DNA of 64,000 nt. Source: Gracilaria vermiculophylla. Lineage: Eukaryota > Rhodophyta > Florideophyceae > Gracilariales > Gracilariaceae. Below are positions 19,154 to 30,253 of this stretch, one piece after another; position 1 is the first letter of the stretch; each line of letters starts with the position of its first letter. The DNA lies in the NCBI GenBank assembly GCA_019155205.2, contig JAHNZQ020000092.1, positions 737,612-801,611 on the forward strand. The letters are read 5' to 3'. Position numbers and translations under genes: made by a program. The notes below the pieces were generated by a model. It saw nothing but the letters and a program-made list of their open reading frames with translations, was not told the origin of the DNA and did not search any database.

Positions 19154-19778
19154 CGAGAGTGTTGGCACGGCAGATGGGATCAATCGGAACTACGATTCGC
19201 GATGCTTCTCAAATTGCCATTGAATCCGAAAGCAACTTAGCGATTAGCGGCAGTACCGTCGATAAGAATGCCAAGCTACGTACCGTGAGGTACAGTATGA
19301 GTCTGATCTCTGTGACTGACGAGGGTTCGATACCACAGCGCAAGGAATATTGCGGGAGTACGAATTTGACTTTCGCTCAAACGATGCCAATTTTATCCAA
19401 AACAAGATACATTTGATCTGCCCTTTGAACAAGATCAACACATAAATCACCCAAACCGGCCACATGCACCAACTTGGGCATCTTATTGAACGAACTTCCC
19501 ATGTTTTAGAGGGATATCCCACTTGTTCGAAGATGACCACCATTGAAACCTTGAAGCAGCAAGAGACCGTCAAAATCTTAATTTGTAAGGAAAACTTGGA
19601 CAGCACCTTTATCAAAACGACGCCACGGATTGCTCGCCCGTCATAGTGAGCCATATTTCAACACTTCAAAGAGTTATGCCTTAAGAGCAATTTTGCCGCC
19701 TCTACATCGGACTGCTCTTTAAGAACTGTAGAATCGCTCGTCGCCGCAAAACTAAAACATATCATACAAGAAGTTTAT
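19154..19778. other. Intergenic, no gene recognised
   Basis: About 625 bases between the pseudo-helicase start and the SET-protein stop, both on the minus strand. A GGTTCGATACC stretch near 19326 recalls a tRNA B box, but no cloverleaf forms around it. Confidence 0.5.
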
Positions 19779-21356
19779 CTACTCGTTGAACAACGCCTGA
19801 ATGTCTTCATGCGAGATCTGGAGCTTCCTAACATCGCCAGCGCCGAAACTTTGAGCTTCAAACTGAAACAAGTCTGTTCGCAACAATTGCTGCGATGGCG
19901 GTAACAAAACGGTGCACACTCTGCCCACAGATTTACTTACCTTCTGAAAATGTGAAACTCGGTCCAAAGTGGCCTTCAGCACTCTGCGGCGTTCGTGACA
20001 GTACAACAATTCACCGTCAGAACCGGCAGTGTCGAAGTCCCACGCTGCTGTGCATGGCTTGCGTTCAAATATCGACTCCAAGCGTTGTTGCTCCGCATCT
20101 GAAAATTGGGGAAGATCGGCAAGAAGACTGTGACATTTTTCAATAATTGCTTCCCATGCGTTCAGTTCGTTCTGCAGATCAATTGGGTTGCATTTGCTCG
20201 ATTTGGGTTCACGCTGTTGGCATTGCTCTAATTTATCAAGCTGATGAGCTGACGCTGCGGCGATCCTAACGGCGATCATAAGTTCGTCATCGAGTTTATC
20301 CATGTGGAATGCAAATATATTATCTTTGTTTGCAATGCCCATCCGTTTTAAAACTGCAAGCTTCCGATCCCATAGGAGCGAAAGAGACGGAGTCTGATGC
20401 GCTAGCTGTAATACCCATTCGCGAAAATCGGTTATGGTGACGGTATTTGACGGGTTATTGCCCTCAACGAAACCATAGAAGAACAAAAAGTCGTCGTTCG
20501 ACTTTGACCCATACGAAACGTAAACCTGCTCACCGGGTTGGAAGCATGTGCCAGTTATAATTCGAATACAATCAGCAGTGTCGTCGTACAATATTTTCGT
20601 GGGAATGTGTACGGATCCATTCGCCATATCCAACATTGGAAACAAAGCATACTCAACAGGTTTTTTGAATGGTTTTCCCAAGGGAGGTATACCAAACGCT
20701 CGACTCACAACATTAGAAGAAGCCCAACAAAACAATTCCAATGAAACAAGATGACGCTGGTGTTTCGGTAAGGACTTTTGAAAGCACAAGTAATTTGATT
20801 TGATATTACTGCGGTACAGGTCAGCCGAAATAGTCATATGATAAGGAGAGAGTCGTGAAGCAAGCGTGGAGCGTCCGAAACGATGATATGCCCACAATAC
20901 AGAGGCGGGTTCAGTGGGTAAAGTACTTATGTATGCGTGGAAATACGACGCATCGCCTGCAAGATACTCATCCAAGAGCACAACAGTGAGTCGAGTATGC
21001 CACGAAGCATCCTTCCAAAACGTAAACGCAAGCTTGGTGAGCACGCGTAAAACAGGTGGTTTCTGACCAGTGTTTGCAAGAATTGCCGTCGACCGTGGGA
21101 TGCGGATAAGCTCGTCGCCGGCACGAATTGGTCGGGTAGCAAACAAGCCACGAAGCCCGTGATGCGTGCTGATTGTGAGAGAAGGGGCGCATATTCCAAC
21201 CTGTTGACACCAATCCATTAGTCTCGCCAGGTTGTGCTCCGGGTGGGTGGACTTGGTGCAGCATTGCCATAGTGGTTTGGGAGTGGAATGGCTTCCGTTG
21301 GGGCGTGCATCAAGCACATATGGAGCGGCTATGAAGCAGTTTTGTAGATTGGTCAT
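19779..21356 (-). CDS. SET-domain protein of the Rubisco LSMT/SETD3 type
   Basis: Members methylate lysine or histidine in non-histone proteins (Rubisco large subunit, aldolase, actin). The 525-residue product (ATG 21356) has the split SET layout: an N-terminal part with GLRGLFATRPIRAGDELIRIP, an inserted helical region, PMLDMANG, and GEQVYVSYGSKSNDDFLFFYGFV, followed by an LSMT-type substrate-binding helical domain with ILAN/LLADLPQF segments. The usual NHS of the cofactor pocket reads NGS here, while the YGxKxN tyrosine is kept, so activity is uncertain. No obvious transit peptide, although the first 40 residues are weakly basic. Single exon. Confidence 0.82.
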   Translation of the reverse strand: MTNLQNCFIAAPYVLDARPNGSHSTPKPLWQCCTKSTHPEHNLARLMDWCQQVGICAPSLTISTHHGLRGLFATRPIRAGDELIRIPRSTAILANTGQKPPVLRVLTKLAFTFWKDASWHTRLTVVLLDEYLAGDASYFHAYISTLPTEPASVLWAYHRFGRSTLASRLSPYHMTISADLYRSNIKSNYLCFQKSLPKHQRHLVSLELFCWASSNVVSRAFGIPPLGKPFKKPVEYALFPMLDMANGSVHIPTKILYDDTADCIRIITGTCFQPGEQVYVSYGSKSNDDFLFFYGFVEGNNPSNTVTITDFREWVLQLAHQTPSLSLLWDRKLAVLKRMGIANKDNIFAFHMDKLDDELMIAVRIAAASAHQLDKLEQCQQREPKSSKCNPIDLQNELNAWEAIIEKCHSLLADLPQFSDAEQQRLESIFERKPCTAAWDFDTAGSDGELLYCHERRRVLKATLDRVSHFQKVSKSVGRVCTVLLPPSQQLLRTDLFQFEAQSFGAGDVRKLQISHEDIQALFNE

Positions 21357-21835
21357 TCTAGATCGTACAACTCATCTTGAATTTCGGAGCGGGGTAAGGG
21401 TGCAATCACGCAGATCTCACGAACGATTTCTGATGAAGCCGGTGTTAAACAAGAGCTCCCGAGGGGTGATTTGTACTCTAAAACGGCGAATCTTTTACGA
21501 TTATCAGAACCTGGATCTGTGTGTCATTCCTTAACGAATGACACGAGGATGGGCCATGAACATCCTCGCTTTCTGTTGAAGGACGGGGCTGCTAGTATTA
21601 TATTCCATGCCAGCCAGGGGGCCTGTACAAGCCCCAGCAACCTAATGTATGACTCTTATTTTTGCACTCAAACCAGTATTCACTCATGTCGCGCTACACT
21701 CACTGAGGCTATTGCCAAGCATGAATGAGATTCCTTAGATGTCTCGAATCGCAGTAGCATCCTCATACTACAAAGCAACCGTAAAACTTAAATCACACAA
21801 GCTCAACATCAGCAGGCATTTCTGCCGTTGGTGAC

Positions 21836-21838
<3 letters not shown>

Positions 21839-21873
<35 letters not shown>

Positions 21874-21907
21874 TGTGGGTACATATGTCTAATTTCTACT
21901 TAAAGCG
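21839..21907 (+). repeat. (TC)n tract plus shared TGTGTTGTGGGTA motif
   Basis: About 15 TC units are followed by TGTGTTGTGGGTA and, after nine extra bases, AATTTCTACTTAA. The same order, (TC)n then TGTGTTGTGGGTAATTCC then TACTTAA, occurs at 36588-36812. Two copies of the same arrangement suggest a dispersed repeat. Confidence 0.6.
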
Positions 21908-21971
21908 TATGGTGCCATCTACTTTACCTTCGCCTGCGAAATGTGGCTTTCACTGAGCAACCGGACTACCG

Positions 21972-22310
21972 ATGCGCATGAGGTCAAATACCCCCTCCAT
22001 TACAATTCTCGGCGAGTTAGATGCGGGGTCTCAACATCGAGTAAAAACTTGTGTCAATCCACTTGTTTTCAACGATGAAAAAATGACACAAATTGTTCCC
22101 AACTTCCTTTCCGTAGCGAATATCACAGAAACCTTTGTTTTCCCATCCAGTTTGGGCTCAATATTCGCTGGTCAATCGTTTCCCAAGATAATTGTGCAAG
22201 AATCCACGCCCCATCCCCCACATTTTCCGCGACCATTTCCGATTCTAAAAGTGTTATCCTGTCGAGAAAGCTATTCTCCTTCAAAAAGATTGCAACAACC
22301 TTTCTCGTAA
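21972..22310 (+). pseudogene. Coding-like fragment, possibly TRAPPC13-related
   Basis: A 112-codon frame from an ATG reads like protein in its middle part: ITILGELDAGSQHRVKTC, then VPNFLSVANITETFVFPSSL and GSIFAGQSFPKIIVQES. The last segment resembles the TRAPPC13 block LPQNFGNIFLGETF as I remember it. After that the frame degenerates into Pro/Phe-rich sequence. It may be one exon of a spliced gene, or a decayed copy. No upstream exons were found. Confidence 0.25.
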
Positions 22311-22510
22311 CGGTCTTTGCTGCTGAAGGTCACAAACAGGCCCTTTTTCGCCGCAAGTATCAATAATAAATGGCAGTACTGGCTATCAGTTCAAGTACGG
22401 CAAGGTCCTCGCGGAACACTACCACTATGAATTAGATGCTTCGAAGCGTTCTCTTGCTAGTTTAACCGTGAAATTCTTCATCACAGGAGCACAACGCCCA
22501 GCCGCCAGGG

Positions 22511-23887
22511 CTATCTGCATCCGTTGCTCATCCATCTGTACAATTTGTTGCGCAATCCCCACCCAGTAATTGAATACGTTTCCCTGGACATTGAAGACGT
22601 CCTGCTGGACGAACTTCGGTTACTGTTAGAAAATGAGGGGAACATACGAATAGGACCTATATCAATATCCGAAGAGCTTTCATCCTCTTCCTCAGGAGTT
22701 TCTGGCGTTTCTTGGCTGGCGTCATCCTGAGAACGTTCCCAGACTTCCGCTTCCGCTCCGGGCATGACAGTATTGTCACTGGGAATGTGTGTTGGTTCTT
22801 GATCACTGTCATCGTCACCCTGGAACTGTGCTGCTTGTTCTGTGCTTTGTTCAATTGGGCCCAGAACTGTTTCAGCAGGCCTTTGGTCTGAAGGAACGGT
22901 GTTGATTNNNNNNNNNNNNNNNNNNNNNNNNNNNNNNNNNNNNNNNNNNNNNNNNNNNNNNNNNNNNNNNNNNNNNNNNNNNNNNNNNNNNNNNNNNNNN
23001 NNNTCTGAAGGAACGGTGTTGATTCCAATCGACGTCTGTTGTTCGACAATGGTTCTACTTTTCCCCGCTGATTGAGGACTGTTGTTCTCATTCTCAAAAG
23101 AGTCGGACGGAAGTGGGTCAACATGAGTATCTCCCAAGCGAGGTGCTATGCCAGTGGTGTTGTTAAGAACATTTCCGTGCACTTGCCTACAGCTGCTTTC
23201 GTCCAACGAATGGCATCCGTCGTTGACCGATCTGGTGAAAGTGGGCTCATTCTCGGAATCAGTTGATGCATGGATGTTTTCGCAGGATTTCTTACCTCCG
23301 TTCTGTTCCTGTTTTTCGATTGAGCTGCTGTGCGATTGCAGCGTGTTCTCATCTGCTGTAGTATCTGGAGTTGTACGTGGGTTCAACTGCAGAAACGTGG
23401 CGTTTTGACGATTAAGTTGGTCAATGATGGGCTGCGCTTCTTCTCTGAGCTGTGTCGCTTTTGCAGTATTTCGCGCAACACCGTGCCCATATTGATAGCA
23501 TTCCGCAAGATCCATCATCGCATTGGGGTTGTCAGGTTTTTTGCGGAGCGCCCTTCGAAGCCATCGCACGGCTTCTTCATAGTTTTGCAGCTGTGAATGA
23601 ATCCATGCAATGTTTCGACAGTTGTGTGATTGAAACATGTTATCTACGAGACGATCGTATCGGGAATACTCTGGTTCAGAGAATGGAAAAGGTTGGTGAT
23701 TGGCCAGGTTTGACAAGTCCAGAAGTTGTGCATCGATAGAGCAGCGACCCGCTTCAACAGGACAACAGTGTTCATGCACAAAGTGTTCACAATGTGGCAG
23801 CTGCCGAACTTTTTCACCTTCGGCAAACGGCGTTTTGCAAGATGCACACCAATTATCGGCTTGTTGAGTGACTGAGGGATCATTCAT
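22511..23887 (-). CDS. RING-like zinc finger plus TPR/Sel1-type repeat protein, interrupted by assembly gap
   Basis: The frame starts at ATG 23887 and spans 458 codons, including 32 unknown ones. The N-terminus has WCASCKTPFAEGEKVRQLPHC..HFVHEHC..C, a Cys/His cluster like a RING/H2-type E3 finger but without a clear full C3HC4 set. Next come two tetratricopeptide or Sel1-like units (NCRNIAWIHSQLQNYEEAV, then PNAMMDLAECYQYGHGVARN). The rest is a low-complexity acidic, Ser/Thr/Gln-rich tail. The gap (22908-23003) lies inside a repeated INTVPS-coding segment. A ubiquitin-ligase role is plausible but not shown. Confidence 0.6.
   Translation of the reverse strand: MNDPSVTQQADNWCASCKTPFAEGEKVRQLPHCEHFVHEHCCPVEAGRCSIDAQLLDLSNLANHQPFPFSEPEYSRYDRLVDNMFQSHNCRNIAWIHSQLQNYEEAVRWLRRALRKKPDNPNAMMDLAECYQYGHGVARNTAKATQLREEAQPIIDQLNRQNATFLQLNPRTTPDTTADENTLQSHSSSIEKQEQNGGKKSCENIHASTDSENEPTFTRSVNDGCHSLDESSCRQVHGNVLNNTTGIAPRLGDTHVDPLPSDSFENENNSPQSAGKSRTIVEQQTSIGINTVPSXXXXXXXXXXXXXXXXXXXXXXXXXXXXXXXXXINTVPSDQRPAETVLGPIEQSTEQAAQFQGDDDSDQEPTHIPSDNTVMPGAEAEVWERSQDDASQETPETPEEEDESSSDIDIGPIRMFPSFSNSNRSSSSRTSSMSRETYSITGWGLRNKLYRWMSNGCR
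22908..23003. other. Assembly gap (96 N) inside a tandem repeat
   Basis: The 21 bases immediately left (22887-22907) and right (23004-23024) of the gap are identical. A gap bounded by the same sequence marks an unresolved tandem repeat, so the true length and repeat number are unknown. Confidence 0.95.
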
Positions 23888-25331
23888 TTCCCTGCCTTTG
23901 CAACTGTTGGTGCTGCAGTGGTGTGGTTAGTGATGGTTATTGCCATATCATTAAGAGCTGTTGGGGTCTTTCGAGTGTCTCACCCGTCACGACCATGCCG
24001 CAATGTGCAGTGCTGCTGTGATGGTTTGCAACATAGGGATGTGTCCGTCAATGAGATTGGCGTAGAAAAACACGTGTTTTGCCAACTGTGAGAACTGATA
24101 TGTCTCAAAAGCTGCTCATCAGCTGGATGAATTTGCGAGCATGATGATGTAAAGTACATCAAGCCGCACTTTTTGAAACAAACGGGTGCATAAATTTGTA
24201 GTTGGGTGCATGAGACAGAGCTAGCAACAAATTAATGCACCCCTTTCAAGTTTTCTTTCAGACTGGTTGTACAGTAATTGTAGTTGTTCAAACATTGTGG
24301 CCGTCACGCATCAATCCCTGGGAATCTCTTGCAAAACAACGCACTCCTCGAGGTGTAACGGTTTACATGCGTCTTCTTCTACCAACACCAACAGAGCGGA
24401 AGGCTAAGTCGTTGATAGAAATTACTAAGATTCGGCCGTTACGGTCTTTGGCCTTCTTACTGTACGTACTTTACGAAGAGAGAACCCCCGTTAGGTCAAG
24501 TACTTCTTCCACGTTGGAATCAGGGCGTGATAGACCATAACTATAAACATTGGAAAAACGCGTCCCCTTTGGAGTTGAATAAAAATATGTAACGACAATT
24601 AACATGCTGAGCCAACTCTGTCGGCATTTGCAACAACGCAGATGGCGTAATTTGTCTCTCGGCATGTGCGTTAGGTCACCTGTAAGTCCACAGTAGCTGT
24701 GCATTAAAAGTAATGATAGGTCCTTAATCCCAGCCATGCGCGAGGCTTGCTCTTTGTTTGCCCTCGCGGACCTTGGTGGCATGTCATGAAAAGGCCCCCG
24801 CCCGACTGCACGCACGCAGTGTGTCGTGCTCGAGCTGCTCTTGTCAATCACTTTCAGCGCAGTCGGCCACGGATTCGCTGTTGGACGAAGGTGCAACCTC
24901 TGTTTCCCCGGTTTTTCCCTTCCGTGCAAGCTCTTCTAAGGAGCCACCGGAGAAAGGTTTTTTAGGGGGTTGAACAGGAACTACACTTGTATCGATGATG
25001 ACGGTCTACGAGCCGCTTCTTTTACCTGATTTCGCCCAAAATTATGAGGCTTGTACGCAAAAAACGTCCTCAATGATACTGTTGATGGTAAATGTGATAC
25101 AAGCAAAGCGCCTTGCCGTGGTGGGCTCCTTTCCTGACTAGTTCTAAAGGATGAATTAAGCTGCAGTGTAGACAAAGGATATTCTTGTCGGAAACGAAAC
25201 GCTCCTGCGCTTGGAGACATCTAAGCAATCTAGTTCTTGCTTAGCACTACAATGGACCAAATGAGTGTATCACGATTATGGTGATCACTGGTTTGACTGC
25301 ATAGTTAAGAGTTATAGGTTGCTGAGGCTTT

Positions 25332-25372
<41 letters not shown>

Positions 25373-25752
25373 ATGGATGGTCCTTCTGCCAGTCCATAAT
25401 ACAGCTTGAGCAGGTACTCTTAATTTTTTCTCATGACGCTTCCTACACTTGGGCATAATGAAATCGCCAACCAACGGTTTCTAACTCACGTGTTGAAAGG
25501 CACAAGTGGAGCTGCCTGGACATGAAAAGTTTTAAACGCATGAACACCCAGCTCCTGAAAGCTGGGCGCCTGGAAAACACAGCTTCTCGTCTTTAACTCA
25601 TAACTATCAGCGACTGGAAATTCCATAAACAAAGTTCGTAGAGAAACCTATCTAAAGCTCAGAAGATTAAAAGCTGATGTCCACAATAAAGAAGAAGAAC
25701 ATTCTAATAACGTATCATGTGCTATTTGCATCACTGATTAAAAGTCAAGCTC
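23888..25752. other. Intergenic, no gene recognised
   Basis: About 1.9 kb. Open frames of about 100 codons (24235-24540 plus; 24471-24929 minus) show no family signature and overlap each other. A (GA)n tract lies at 25335-25370. Confidence 0.45.
25335..25370. repeat. (GA)n microsatellite
   Basis: About 18 uninterrupted AG units. The flanks do not carry the TGTGTTGTGGGTA motif seen beside the other two TC/GA tracts. Confidence 0.95.
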
Positions 25753-28370
25753 TTAGTCCTCGCTTTCGGATCCAGACATAGTGAGCTGTTCGGTGATGTT
25801 GTTTTGTAAACCATTGCCATTGGCAGTAAACTCCACGTTACTATCTTGCATCAGTAGTGCATCCCGCAGGCCTTTTAGGGCGCTGATCTTCTTATTCACC
25901 CTCAGTCGCGTCTCGTGCACATCATCACGTAACTTCATCATGTCTGCTAAAGATCTGCCTCCAAGGATTTGAGATACCAAGAAAGGGTACTTGGGAGGGA
26001 TTCGTTCTGAGGCCACTCTTGTTCGTTTCTCCCCAATAGGAACATCAAAGATATGGGTGGTTACCGTTCTGATTGCGTTGTCGATGTACCTTGCCTCAGC
26101 TACTGGTATGTAGGAAATTAAATTCGCGACGTAGGTCTCTCTCGTCTTTTCATCATCAGCTCCCAGTCCTGGAGGATTCTTCAACTTCTTGTAGGCATCA
26201 ATAAAACTATCATTTATCGAGTCAGGACGCATCGCCTCATCGACATAAAGCCACTCCAATCTGTTCATTGCTCTTCCCTTTTGTTCCTCAATCATCTTTC
26301 CAAAGTAATCTTTCAATATGCCCGGTAGCACCGCATACTTGCTGGTCTTAATATCGACAATCACATTTAAACACAAAATCGCTGCTCAAAAAATAAAAAA
26401 AAGGGATGTCAGAAATGAAACTAACATCGCCCTGAGGAGAGTGAGAACGCAGTCGTACCAGCAGAAGCAATGTCATCGCACAAGGATTCAGCAAATGCCC
26501 TCCACCTTTCAATGCATCTCCGGACTTGCTCGAAAAGAATTTCGGGGTTTGGTACGGTTCTACAGCAAAGAAAATGAGTCAGTATGAATGCATCTGGCGG
26601 GCCATTGCCGATTGAAACTTTTTGCTTACGATTCGAATTTGCCGTTCCCGCCCTCTGCGATTGCCTTCTGCAACTGGAGGAGTTGAGACTCAGAATTGAA
26701 GTCCAATGATGATGATCTTATCTGATCTTTAAAACCGGCAATACGAGTGTTCCGTCGGTATCCAAGCTTGCACTTTTCCAACTCTTTTTCCTTCATCCCC
26801 AGAGAAATGTCTTTCGCTTCATACTCCAACGACTCGTATTCGCCGTTCGTCGCTTTCTCGAAGTATTTTTTGATATCCTGCTCAGTCACATAAAAATCCG
26901 AAAGAAAGTGTCCAAATGATTAGGGTCTTGACACACACACACACACACACACATGCGAAGGTTCCAAATCTTTCGAATTCAAACTTACTTGAATGATATA
27001 ATCGAACTCCTGAAGGGCATTCTGTTCCTTCGTCGGAGGTGGTCCAAGTGCCTTTAGTTCCGCCCTAGCACTGTGCAAGGCCTTATCGGTCTCGGAAAGC
27101 ATCACTGTTGATCTCTTTAAGATTTCTTGAGCCAGGAGACTTCATTTTTGAAATCCCAGCACGTAAATGTTCAGAACACAAATTAGACAAATCATAAACA
27201 CATCATATCGTCAGAATTTTGTCACCCCATTGGTCTCCTACACAATGCGTATGCTTACCTTGAGAGCTTCGATACGAGCCTGTGTGTTCCACATCGTTCG
27301 AGAATATCTGATTGGCAGTATGGCTCATGTGTTTCAAAGTAGCTCATCTCGCGTTCTCGGTCAAGTTCAAGTCGGCGTCGTAGATCCTTTTCATCTGACT
27401 TGCTTGCGTTACTCACGATTCCGTACCATCCATGAGGGATGGCAGAAAATGGTCCTTGATTACTTAAAATTTCTGCGATGTCCTGAGGTGCCTTCTCATC
27501 CTGTGGGCCCTCCCCGACGAGATCACACTATACAACATGAGAGGAAGAACAATGTCAATACGGGCTGTTCTTCTGCATTCAAACGGATGAAATGAATAAA
27601 ACACGTACCTTTGTCAAGCAATATATGATTCTGGCGCGGAAAGATCTGGTCTCTTCTTCGTCAAGATCACTCTCAAACTTTTCCAGAAGACTGACAATAT
27701 TGGCATTCCTTAGATTTGAATTTGCAGGTACTACAACCAGAAAAATTGTGCGAGGATCTTCCATGTATTCAATCAAAGTGTTTCGAACACGATCTACATC
27801 CTTAGTCTGCCCACTTTGGTTCAATCTCTCTCGCTGAATAAAGCCAGGGAGGTCTACTAGTGTAAGGTCCACTATTTCGTCTCCTTCGATGCTGATGGTA
27901 ATTGGAACATCAGTAAAACTTGCTTCAACTCCGGGGGTTCTTTTGCTTGCCAATTTAAGTTCAAGCCCTTGTATCTCACTTATGAGGTCAGTGATGTCAT
28001 CCGGGTTGCTAAACTCTCTTCTATTCCTTTGCTTTTGACCTTCCACACCTGCACTCCATATTGCACCAGAAAAGGGTTTACCTGGCTTGTGCTGGAGACG
28101 GACTTGTGTCGGACATTTGGTTGTAACTTGACTTCCACGTGGGAATGGAATTTTGCAGATTGACTCTAATAGAGAGCTCTTGCCCGTGGATTCATCTCCA
28201 AACACTGCAATTCGTGGAAAAGATATTTGTTGACGACCAATTTCCGCTTCGGTGTTGTTTATAGCACTGAGAACTTTTCCAATATACCCTTCGCGCATCT
28301 TCTGTTGAATGGTTGCATCTTTTTTTTTGGATTGAAACTTCGTTGAACTTTGCTGCTCTTCGGAATACAT
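25753..28370 (-). CDS. Dynamin-family GTPase, six exons
   Basis: Membrane-remodelling large GTPase. Exons on the minus strand: 28370-27609, 27527-27259, 27139-26989, 26880-26630, 26559-26459 and 26381-25753; all phases join, giving about 720 residues. The GTPase domain has G1 GDESTGKSS, the G2 threonine in VTTKCPT, G3 DLPG, and G4 TKCD, whose codons are split by intron 1. The middle/stalk region follows (GWYGIVSNAS, GTHRLVSKLSSLLAQEILKR, LKALGPPP), then a C-terminal helical GED-like part (ILKDYFGKMIEE) and an acidic tail. No PH domain, proline-rich tail or membrane anchor is seen, so it resembles DRP/Mx-type dynamins. Exon 4 may begin at 26880 or 26877 (alternative AG). Introns are 70-119 bases, and intron 3 carries an (AC)n tract. 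Confidence 0.85.
26931..26952. repeat. (AC)n microsatellite within dynamin intron 3
   Basis: About 11 AC units on the plus strand, read as GT repeats in the transcript, within the 108-base intron 26881-26988. Confidence 0.9.
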
Positions 28371-30253
28371 GGTGAAAGAATAGGACTGAATTGCGGATGA
28401 TGCTTCTCGATGAAAACGGCAAGGGCTAGTGCTGGTTGAGCACTTCCGATTCCCTGTTCCTATTTCCCAAAAGCCACACAAGCGTAGGTTGAATATATAG
28501 CAAGCGCAGAATAAAGGCACCAGTTGGTTTATGTACAGAGTATCAATGGTGTCCAAGAACTTGAGTTAGCTATAAAGTATGGTGTTGCCAACTGGGATGG
28601 ATTGTGAAGATGGATTTGAAGGTTTTATCTCCATGCGCCCGTGAGATCGGTCACGCCGAAAAAAGACACCTTAAATAATAATCCCACTAGATCGACGAAA
28701 TGTCGTCCAGTTCATCGTACTCATGTATACATTCTATTTGCCACAGTGCTCTGATGTGGTTGTTTGTCATGGACTTTAACATTACTCTACTTCCTGCGTC
28801 AGTCTATCAATACAAGTATCTTGAAAGAGAGGCCGTGAATTCTTGAGGTTCAAGCAAAATCCGCATACAGTAGTCTTCTGCACCATGCTCGGCGTTTCCA
28901 ACTGTGTAGGGGTAGAAATACCTGAAATTGATGAAAGTTCCCGATTCGCGAGTTCAACATGACAGGCAGATGTAACTCTTATGTATGACATGACTGACTA
29001 GAGCTTTCATGAACATCAACAAGGACGGTCGCAGTTGAGTCGGGCTATTTGTTCTGCAAAGCAAAGTGTGCTATTCCAAAGCACTGCGCTTTTGTACCTT
29101 ACTTCTATCCTGTGACAATATGCTTGACGTTTTTTCTTCATGTCATGAGAATACACAAAAACTTTTTCAACAACTTTGTTGGTCTTGTGTTGTAAATAAC
29201 GCCAATAACTGGTCGTGTTTTTCAGCGCATACACTAAGTCACGGATGTCTCCAGGTATGGGTTGATGTGTTCTAATAACTGCCCACTAAAATGAATTTTC
29301 TCGTTAAAGTCGTGCATCGTCCTTTTTCATAGTTGGCAGAAAAAGTTTAAAACCCAAAGCGTCACGATGCATCGGTTTTCAAAGCCAAGTAAAGCTCAGA
29401 GCTCAGCCACGGCTTGGCAAATGCCTTTTAGTTGTCCAATCGTCCACGTAAAAATTGTCCTTTGGTCCTTACATCTCGACATGGACAAAAATTCAATTTA
29501 ACCACTGTCCAAGATTGTAGTGTCGCTTTGAGCGACCCCACGGAAGAGACACTTGGAATCGATATATCAGATTTATATATTCTTTTGCCCGGGAAATATG
29601 ACTTATTTTTATTTCTTTTACAGAGCCAAAAAGCCTTGTCCATGTCTATATGTACAGTTGTGACATATTCGATACTGCTACTGTCATGTAACAGGCGATT
29701 ATGAGACATGCCGTAGATGTCATGAACTTAGAAAGTTGTCATGGAACCCTTCGTAACTGCAACTCTGTTTATGTCTAAATGCAACAGAGTTAATGTAATA
29801 CCTAAGAGATCTTGCAATGCCGAAGAGACTTGCAACTCTAAGGCAACTGCATCTCTGAATGGTAAATTCTTATGCAACTGCATTTCCAATGCAGATGATG
29901 AACTATAGTGATGCTAAAAGGGTGCCAGCGAACCCTATAAGTAGAGGGAACCGAGTGACGGATAACGTCACCGGGGTCAACAGAAGAAAACCGAGAGTGC
30001 GAGTTGTGGAGAACCAGAACTCCACAAGCCATTTGTGCTCTATCACCTTGCCTATCCGCAGAATAAGCATCTATCACTCTACCCCCCTACATCAGCCAAT
30101 CATATCGCTCCTGTGATGGGGGATTTCACAACAGTAGAAAGGGCCTTTGGTGTGAACGCATGTGTGGCCTCTTTCTCTGAATTATAATAAAAAAGGGCGA
30201 AAAGTGATGGCATTGATTAAAAGTGTTGAGGGAATAGGGTGCTGTAATGGTAG
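28371..30253. other. Intergenic, no gene recognised
   Basis: About 1.9 kb upstream of the dynamin gene. Contains a perfect nine-base inverted repeat (AACTCTGTT at 29761-29769 and AACAGAGTT at 29783-29791) among several GCAACT-type short repeats. Open frames of up to 93 codons lack recognisable features. Confidence 0.45.

Larger units (their letters stand above)
21357..22510. other. Intergenic with microsatellite and coding-like fragments
   Basis: About 1.15 kb. Contains a (TC)n tract at 21839-21869 with a motif shared with the 36.8 kb locus, an open frame at 21972-22310 discussed separately, and a coding-like plus-strand segment around 22335-22500 reading GYQFKYGKVLAEHYHYELD. No complete gene could be assembled. 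Confidence 0.45.

Noticed and set aside
19281..19345. GGTTCGATACC resembling a tRNA B box
   Set aside because: The T-stem pairs at only two of five positions and no acceptor or anticodon stem forms around it.
24235..24929. Frames of 101 and 152 codons on opposite strands
   Set aside because: They overlap each other, lack domains, signal peptides or codon regularity, and fit chance.
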